A stretch of DNA of 47,936 nucleotides from a virus. The notes beneath the pieces are model-generated. The model saw nothing but the letters and a program-made list of their open reading frames with translations, was not told the DNA's origin and did no database searches. Positions within the stretch are counted from its first letter, which is position 1. The number at the start of each line of letters is the position of its first letter. Below are positions 47,920 to 47,936 of this stretch, one piece after another. The stretch spans positions 1-47,936 of the IMG/VR virus record IMGVR_UViG_3300009788_000140; one strand, 5' to 3'. The position numbers and the translations under genes were made by a program.

Positions 47920-47936
47920 TGGTTGTACTCCTCTCA

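Noticed and set aside
1-47936. tRNA genes, integrase, attachment sites, insertion sequences
   Set aside because: None recognised by reading; a tRNA scan would be needed to exclude tRNA genes firmly.

Overview
The window looks like the genome of a lytic, short-tailed (podovirus-type) tailed phage of a bacterium. It carries a large terminase, a portal, a scaffold, an HK97-type major capsid protein, adaptor proteins, a nozzle-like protein, a large LamG-bearing fibre, an endolysin with a candidate holin, and three successive ejection-type proteins, one of 2749 aa. There is no tape measure, sheath or tail tube. I see no integrase, lysogeny repressor, tRNA, DNA polymerase or RNA polymerase. Gene starts use ATG, GTG and TTG with clear Shine-Dalgarno sequences, and most genes overlap by ATGA, GTGA or TAATG, so the genome is tightly packed.

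Layout. A non-coding control region (156-529) separates two divergent arms. The rightward arm (530-39487) starts from a near-consensus sigma-70 promoter. It opens with about sixteen small, mostly unknown genes, including a ribbon-helix-helix microprotein and a ParB-like protein. Next comes a four-gene cassette of ATP-grasp enzyme, glycosyltransferase, methyltransferase and second glycosyltransferase (5210-8130). Packaging and head genes follow (8127-15416), then adaptor, tail and fibre genes (15498-24583), a lysis group (24889-26239), a GNAT acetyltransferase, the ejection proteins (26746-37914) and a zinc-ribbon metallophosphoesterase. The leftward arm (47919 down to 39557) encodes DNA metabolism: VRR-NUC nuclease, SNF2-type helicase, an SSB-like protein with an acidic tail, and a primase-helicase fusion, followed by small accessory genes. 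The arms converge on a strong bidirectional terminator at 39486-39555.

The two window ends appear to join. The leftward gene that runs off the left edge, continued into the right edge, meets a stop codon just past the start of the next leftward gene. The window is therefore probably a complete, circularly permuted genome with one divergent control region and one convergent terminator.

The points most worth a second look are: (i) the ATP-grasp/GT/MTase/GT cassette beside the terminase; (ii) a virion gene at 17669-18132 that can only be read in full through a -1 frameshift at a canonical AAAGGGC site; (iii) a small-terminase-like gene on the opposite strand between terL and portal, with its own frame break and a leftward-facing terminator further downstream; (iv) UUCG-capped or U-tailed hairpins placed just after the capsid and SSB genes, as expected for setting gene dosage; (v) a 2749-aa ejection protein with an embedded HExxH metallopeptidase motif.
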